In this document: piece after piece, positions 6,286 through 9,172 of the stretch | Layout: each line of letters begins with the position of its first letter | How positions within the stretch are numbered: position 1 is the first letter of the stretch | Source: CAHJXF01 sp038240015 | Lineage (GTDB): Bacteria > Pseudomonadota > Gammaproteobacteria > Burkholderiales > Burkholderiaceae_D | Direction of reading: 5' to 3' | Length of the DNA stretch: 9,172 bases | Assembly (NCBI GenBank): GCA_038240015.1 | Contig: JBBSEF010000106.1 | Span: forward strand, 1-9,172 | Notes under the pieces: model-generated | Told to the model about the DNA's origin: nothing | Seen by the model: the letters and a program-made list of their open reading frames with translations, nothing else | Databases searched by the model: none | Position numbers and translations under genes: made by a program

Positions 6286-6416
6286 AAATACTAGACGAAT
6301 CCACTGTCACAGCGGTGAGCGGCGGCGAGCAAAAGGGCTTCCTGCACGACCCGATCCAGGTCCCGGAAGGCAAACCCTTGCCTCATCCGCTCCCGATCGT
6401 GCCGATCTTCAATTGA
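6282..6416 (+). CDS. Double-glycine leader precursor peptide with proline-rich core (microcin- or signal-like)
   Basis: This is a 44-residue precursor. Residues 1-15, MKILDESTVTAVSGG, form a canonical short double-glycine leader with hydrophobic residues at -4 (V12), -7 (V9) and -12 (L4); a C39 protease would cut after G15. The 29-residue core has seven prolines, clustered in its second half (GKPLPHPLPIVPIFN at the end), and no Cys, Ser, Thr or Trp. Disulfides, lanthionines and heterocycles are therefore excluded, and a linear unmodified peptide is expected. Its few charged side chains leave it near neutral or slightly acidic. GGAG lies five bases before the ATG. The matching exporter with a C39 domain and the HlyD-type adaptor flank it, which is the usual class II microcin or colicin V-type arrangement. 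Activity is unknown: bacteriocin, kin-sensing signal or another secreted role are all open. The core matches no family I recognise. Confidence 0.85.
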   Translation: MKILDESTVTAVSGGEQKGFLHDPIQVPEGKPLPHPLPIVPIFN

Positions 6417-6463
6417 GCGTTGCAAGTCGTGTGGAACGAGGCGGACAAAGCGGCAAACGGCGC

Positions 6464-6468
6464 AGGAG
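6464..6468 (+). promoter_or_regulatory. Strong ribosome binding site of the L7/L12-like gene
   Basis: AGGAG with a six-base spacer to the ATG at 6475. It is the best Shine-Dalgarno in the cassette and argues that the small gene is really translated. Confidence 0.8.
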
Positions 6469-6474
6469 ATTGAA

Positions 6475-6786
6475 ATGGATCGGTATCAAGTCGAGCTGGC
6501 GGACTTTCCCGGTGATCGAATCGTCTTCGTCAAGGCGCTGCGCATTATCGGGAAAGTCTCGTTATTGGATGCGACGCACATTTACGTCCATGCAAGCAAT
6601 GCGAAAAGACCCGTACGCGCAGCGGGAATCGACAAGCATGTGGCCGACCATATTGCGGCGACGTTCATTGATACCGGTATAAACGTCCTGGTACGACCAT
6701 CTTCGATCAAGACCCCGATGATCTGCAGGCCGCAAGCCAATTCAGCATTCCAGTGGGGCGCATTGAGAAGCCTCGTTCCTGTTTGA
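6475..6786 (+). CDS. Small protein resembling a free-standing ribosomal L7/L12 C-terminal domain
   Basis: This is a 103-residue, apparently cytosolic protein with no signal peptide or membrane helix. Residues 5-75 follow the pattern of the ribosomal protein L7/L12 C-terminal domain: an opening strand (YQVEL), DRIVFVKALRIIGKVSLLDA in place of the L7/L12 strand plus helix 'KVAVIKAVR..TGLGLKEA', a middle VRAAGIDKHVADHIAATF in place of 'VKEGVSKEDAEALKKKL', and a closing strand DTGINVLVRP in place of 'EAGAKVEVK'. The glycine-rich, lysine-bearing GLGLKEAK segment that contacts translation factors is replaced by KVSLLDATH, and the N-terminal dimerisation domain and hinge of true L7/L12 are absent. 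The last 28 residues are unassigned. It lies 58 bases after the precursor and before the exporter, the usual place for an immunity or accessory protein. The similarity was judged by eye; the role is unknown. Confidence 0.75.
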   Translation: MDRYQVELADFPGDRIVFVKALRIIGKVSLLDATHIYVHASNAKRPVRAAGIDKHVADHIAATFIDTGINVLVRPSSIKTPMICRPQANSAFQWGALRSLVPV

Positions 6787-6797
6787 ATACCATTTAA

Positions 6798-6802
6798 AGG
6801 AG
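6798..6802 (+). promoter_or_regulatory. Orphan Shine-Dalgarno upstream of the exporter hairpin
   Basis: AGGAG sits 53 bases before the ATG at 6856 and 32 bases before the in-frame GTG at 6835, with no standard start codon at a normal distance. A stem-loop lies between it and the ATG. It may be a remnant ribosome site cut off by the hairpin, or chance. Confidence 0.4.
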
Positions 6803-6815
6803 CAATCCTCTCGCG

Positions 6816-6844
6816 GACGGCCCACTCGCTCAAAGTGGGCCGTC
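6816..6844 (+). terminator. Strong stem-loop between the peptide genes and the exporter (attenuator or processing hairpin)
   Basis: GACGGCCCACT (6816-6826) pairs perfectly with AGTGGGCCGTC (6834-6844) around a seven-base loop, giving an 11-bp GC-rich stem. It lies 29 bases after the stop of the L7/L12-like gene. No U-run follows, so it is not a textbook intrinsic terminator. A partial terminator or RNA-processing barrier that leaves the small genes more abundant than the exporter is plausible. It covers the alternative GTG start at 6835. Confidence 0.6.
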
Positions 6845-6855
6845 GCCCTTCGAGC

Positions 6856-8955
6856 ATGAAGCCCGTACTCCAATCCGAAGCTGCCGAATGCGGCCTCGCA
6901 TGCCTCGCGATGCTGGTCACGCATCACGGATTGCAAAGCGACCTTCGCGACTTGCGGCGGCGCTTCTCGGTTTCGCTGAAGGGAGCGACGCTGGCGCAGA
7001 TCATGCGACACGCAGGGCAGTTGCATTTCGCCACGCGAGCCTTGCGTTGCGAGCCCGACGAGTTGTCGCAGCTGCAGTCGCCTTGCGTGCTGCACTGGAA
7101 CCTCAATCACTTCGTGGTGCTCGAACGCGTTACGAAGGATGCTGCGATCATCATCGACCCCGCTGTCGGTCGACGGCGCGTATCGATGGTCGATGTGTCG
7201 CGACATTTCACCGGCGTTGCGCTCGAACTCACGCCGACGGCGCGGTTCGTTGCCGCCGATATTCGCCGACGCTTGCGATTGCGCGATTTGACCGGGCGCG
7301 TGAGCGGGCTCAAGCGCGCACTGGGCAATATTTTTTTTCTCGCGGCGAGTCTCGAAGTCATTTCGCTCGTCAATCCGATGGTGACGCAGTTCATCGTCGA
7401 TGGCGCGCTCGTAACCGGCGATCGCGATCTGCTGGTTCTCGCCGTGCTGGGCGGCGCGAGTTTGCTGGTGATCGATTTTCTGCTGCGCATGGCGCGCGGA
7501 TGGATCGCGTTGCGTATCCATCAGCAACTCGCGGTGCAATGGACGGCCAATCTCTTTTCTCACCTGTTGCGCCTGCCGATGAGCTTCTTCGAGAAGCGGC
7601 ATCTGGGCGACATCACGTCGCGCTTCGGTTCGTTGACGGCGATTCGAGGAACCTTGACCAACGGCGCGATCAGCGCGGCGCTCGACGGCGTGATGGCGTT
7701 CGCGACACTTGCGTTGATGATCGTCTACAGCGCGAAGCTGACGATCGTGGCGATCGCGGCGCTGTCGATTTATGCAGCGATTCGCCTGGCCGCCTATCGT
7801 CCGTTTCGCGCGGCGTCGGAAGAACGCATCGTGCTCGCGGCGAAAGAGAACAGCTTCTTTCTCGAGTCGATCCGCGCCGCGCTGCCGTTGAAGCTCTACG
7901 GCCGCGTCGCCGAACGCATCGCGCGCTGGCAGAACCTGATGATCGCCGTGCAGAACCGCGACGTGGCCACGCAGAAGATGAACCTGTGGTTCGCGTCCGC
8001 CAACACGCTGATCTCGGGGGGCGAGGGGATGCTGCTGCTGTATCTGGGCGGCATCGCTGTGCTCGACCGCGCGATGTCGCTCGGCATGCTGCTCGCGTTT
8101 CTCGCCTACAAGAGTCAGTTCGGCGAGCGCGCGACCAAGCTGATCGACGTCGCGATCGAAGTGAAGATGCTGGGCCTTCATGCCGAGCGCCTGGCCGACA
8201 TCGCATTGGAGCCGCCCGAAGCCGAAGCTGCGATCGAGATCGACACCTCGCGCATCGCGCCGCGCATCGAAGTCCGCAAGCTCTCGTTTCGCTACGCCGA
8301 TGGCGAGCCTTGGGTGCTGCGCGAACTCGATCTCACGATCGAAGCCGGCGAGTCGCTGGCCATCGTCGGCGCGTCGGGCTGTGGCAAGACGACCTTGTTG
8401 AAGCTGCTGCTCGGCCTGAACGATCCGATCGAGGGCGAGATCCGCATCGGTGCGGCCGGATCGGCCGTTCCGATTCGCCAATTAGGGCATTCGGCCTATC
8501 GCGAACTGATCGGCACGGTCATGCAGGAAGATGTCCTTCTGTCGGGCTCGCTTGCGGAGAACATCGCGTGTTTCGATCCGCACACCGACATGCCGACCGT
8601 CGAAGCGGCCGCGCGTCTCGCCGCCATTCACGACGACATCGTCGCGATGCCGATGGGTTATCAGACGCTGGTCAGCGAGATGGGATCGTCGTTGTCGGGC
8701 GGACAGAAGCAACGTCTGCTTCTGGCTCGCGCGCTTTACAAGAAGCCCAAGCTGCTTGCGCTAGACGAGGCGACCAGTCACCTCGACCTGGACAACGAGC
8801 GCAAGGTCAATGCGGCGATCAAACGCCTCTCGCTGACGCGCATCACGATCGCGCACCGGCCCGAGACGATCGCCTCGGCCGCGCGCGTGGTCATGCTCGA
8901 TGCCGGCCGCGTGGTACGCGACGTGCGGCTGGCGGCGGGCTCGGACGTTGCGTAA
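6856..8955 (+). CDS. Peptidase-containing ABC transporter (C39 protease, membrane and ATPase domains)
   Basis: This is a 699-residue bacteriocin-type exporter that cleaves double-glycine leaders and pumps the core peptide across the inner membrane. The C39 peptidase is at about 3-125: oxyanion Q6, catalytic C12 in ECGLAC, H85 in NHFVVL and D101 in IIDPAVG, so the protease should be active. The transmembrane domain covers about 150-430 (for example FFLAASLEVISLVNPM, MAFATLALMIV, MLLAFLAYKSQF). The nucleotide-binding domain has Walker A GASGCGKTT (505-513), Q-loop VMQED, signature LSGGQ (613-617), Walker B LLALDE with D637/E638, and H-loop H667. All functional residues are intact. The ATG at 6856 was chosen because the GTG at 6835 lies inside a stem-loop; the ATG leaves a short N-terminus of five residues before Q6 and has no Shine-Dalgarno. 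The partners are the HlyD-type adaptor at 4771-6042 and the precursor at 6282-6416. Confidence 0.95.
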   Translation: MKPVLQSEAAECGLACLAMLVTHHGLQSDLRDLRRRFSVSLKGATLAQIMRHAGQLHFATRALRCEPDELSQLQSPCVLHWNLNHFVVLERVTKDAAIIIDPAVGRRRVSMVDVSRHFTGVALELTPTARFVAADIRRRLRLRDLTGRVSGLKRALGNIFFLAASLEVISLVNPMVTQFIVDGALVTGDRDLLVLAVLGGASLLVIDFLLRMARGWIALRIHQQLAVQWTANLFSHLLRLPMSFFEKRHLGDITSRFGSLTAIRGTLTNGAISAALDGVMAFATLALMIVYSAKLTIVAIAALSIYAAIRLAAYRPFRAASEERIVLAAKENSFFLESIRAALPLKLYGRVAERIARWQNLMIAVQNRDVATQKMNLWFASANTLISGGEGMLLLYLGGIAVLDRAMSLGMLLAFLAYKSQFGERATKLIDVAIEVKMLGLHAERLADIALEPPEAEAAIEIDTSRIAPRIEVRKLSFRYADGEPWVLRELDLTIEAGESLAIVGASGCGKTTLLKLLLGLNDPIEGEIRIGAAGSAVPIRQLGHSAYRELIGTVMQEDVLLSGSLAENIACFDPHTDMPTVEAAARLAAIHDDIVAMPMGYQTLVSEMGSSLSGGQKQRLLLARALYKKPKLLALDEATSHLDLDNERKVNAAIKRLSLTRITIAHRPETIASAARVVMLDAGRVVRDVRLAAGSDVA

Positions 8956-8969
8956 CTGCGAACTACAGG

Positions 8970-8990
8970 ATCGCTCTTGCCGCGAGCGGT
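8970..8990. terminator. Weak candidate stem-loop between convergent genes
   Basis: ATCGCTC (8970-8976) and GAGCGGT (8984-8990) can pair over seven positions with one G-U wobble around a seven-base loop. It lies between the exporter stop and the stop of the convergent partial gene. No U-run is present, so function is doubtful. Confidence 0.3.
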
Positions 8991-8995
8991 AGATG

Positions 8996-9172
8996 CTAGA
9001 GATCACCGCAACGCTTGCGCGCGCCCTTTGCGCGAATGAAGAGCGCTCCATAGCCCGCTGCGCCGATGATCGGGCCGAACGTCTTGAAAAGACTCGGGTC
9101 CCGAAGCGTCATGATCGCGCCGGCCAATATCAGCGCAGCCCACGATGGGAGTGGCGATTTCTCGTGCAGGCG
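8996..9172 (-). CDS. C-terminal 58 residues of an unidentified small membrane protein, 5' end beyond the window
   Basis: Reading leftward from the window edge, 58 codons are open to a TAG at 8998-8996. The peptide has a hydrophobic segment (WAALILAGAIMTL, about residues 11-23), a short polar turn (RDPSLFK), a second hydrophobic glycine/alanine-rich segment (FGPIIGAAGYGALFI, 32-46) and a strongly basic tail (RAKGARKR). This is the pattern of a helical hairpin at the end of an inner-membrane protein, with a positive-inside tail. I do not recognise the family. It is convergent with the exporter gene, with 40 bases between the stops. The start and true length cannot be seen. Confidence 0.65.
   Translation of the reverse strand, partial: RLHEKSPLPSWAALILAGAIMTLRDPSLFKTFGPIIGAAGYGALFIRAKGARKRCGDL

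Noticed and set aside
6327..6413. Possible lanthipeptide or other modified peptide
   Set aside because: The core has no Cys, Ser or Thr and no modifying enzyme gene is in the window.
6742..8481. Very long minus-strand open frame opposite the ABC transporter
   Set aside because: Composition is dominated by R, Q, D and H as expected for the antisense of a high-GC gene; the plus-strand transporter has every expected motif.

Overview
The window is high-GC proteobacterial chromosomal DNA and reads like a member of the Burkholderiaceae (Burkholderia/Paraburkholderia/Caballeronia type). The evidence is the rsmI / yraN / diaA-like / dolP gene order without lpoA, the codon usage, and a REP-like palindrome between genes. 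The genus call is an inference from sequence style and was not checked against any database.

Left part (1-2530) is a housekeeping block. rsmI (16S rRNA 2'-O-methyltransferase, C-terminus cut by the window edge) runs leftward. yraN, a SIS-domain DiaA/GmhA-like gene and the two-BON-domain lipoprotein gene dolP run rightward. The SIS gene has a perfect extended -10 promoter placed so that transcription should begin at its ATG, which predicts a leaderless mRNA. A palindrome (2538-2557) separates dolP from a convergent gene for an arginine deiminase/dimethylargininase-type hydrolase (2581-3399, minus strand).

Middle and right part (3598-8955) is accessory in character. A TraB/GumN-family exported protein (3598-4638) is followed by a complete double-glycine peptide export cassette. 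The cassette has an HlyD/CvaA-type membrane fusion protein (4771-6042), a 44-residue precursor with a canonical VSGG leader and a proline-rich 29-residue core (6282-6416), a 103-residue protein resembling a free-standing ribosomal L7/L12 C-terminal domain (6475-6786), and a peptidase-containing ABC transporter with C39 protease, membrane and ATPase domains (6856-8955). No outer-membrane TolC gene, peptide-modifying enzyme or conventional membrane immunity protein is visible, so an unmodified class II microcin-like or signalling peptide is the simplest reading.

The least expected observation lies just upstream of the precursor. A second, shorter reading frame (6199-6285) has the same 15-residue leader layout ending in VSGG and its own well-placed GGAG, but AAG stands where the start codon should be. 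It looks like a tandem copy of the precursor that lost its start. Its stop codon overlaps the ATG of the intact precursor. The peptide / L7/L12-like stretch is clearly poorer in GC than the flanking genes. A strong 11-bp stem-loop (6816-6844) sits between it and the exporter gene and may set the ratio of peptide to exporter.

The right edge (8996-9172, minus strand) carries the C-terminal 58 residues of an unidentified small membrane protein. No tRNA, rRNA, CRISPR array, insertion sequence or transposase was seen.
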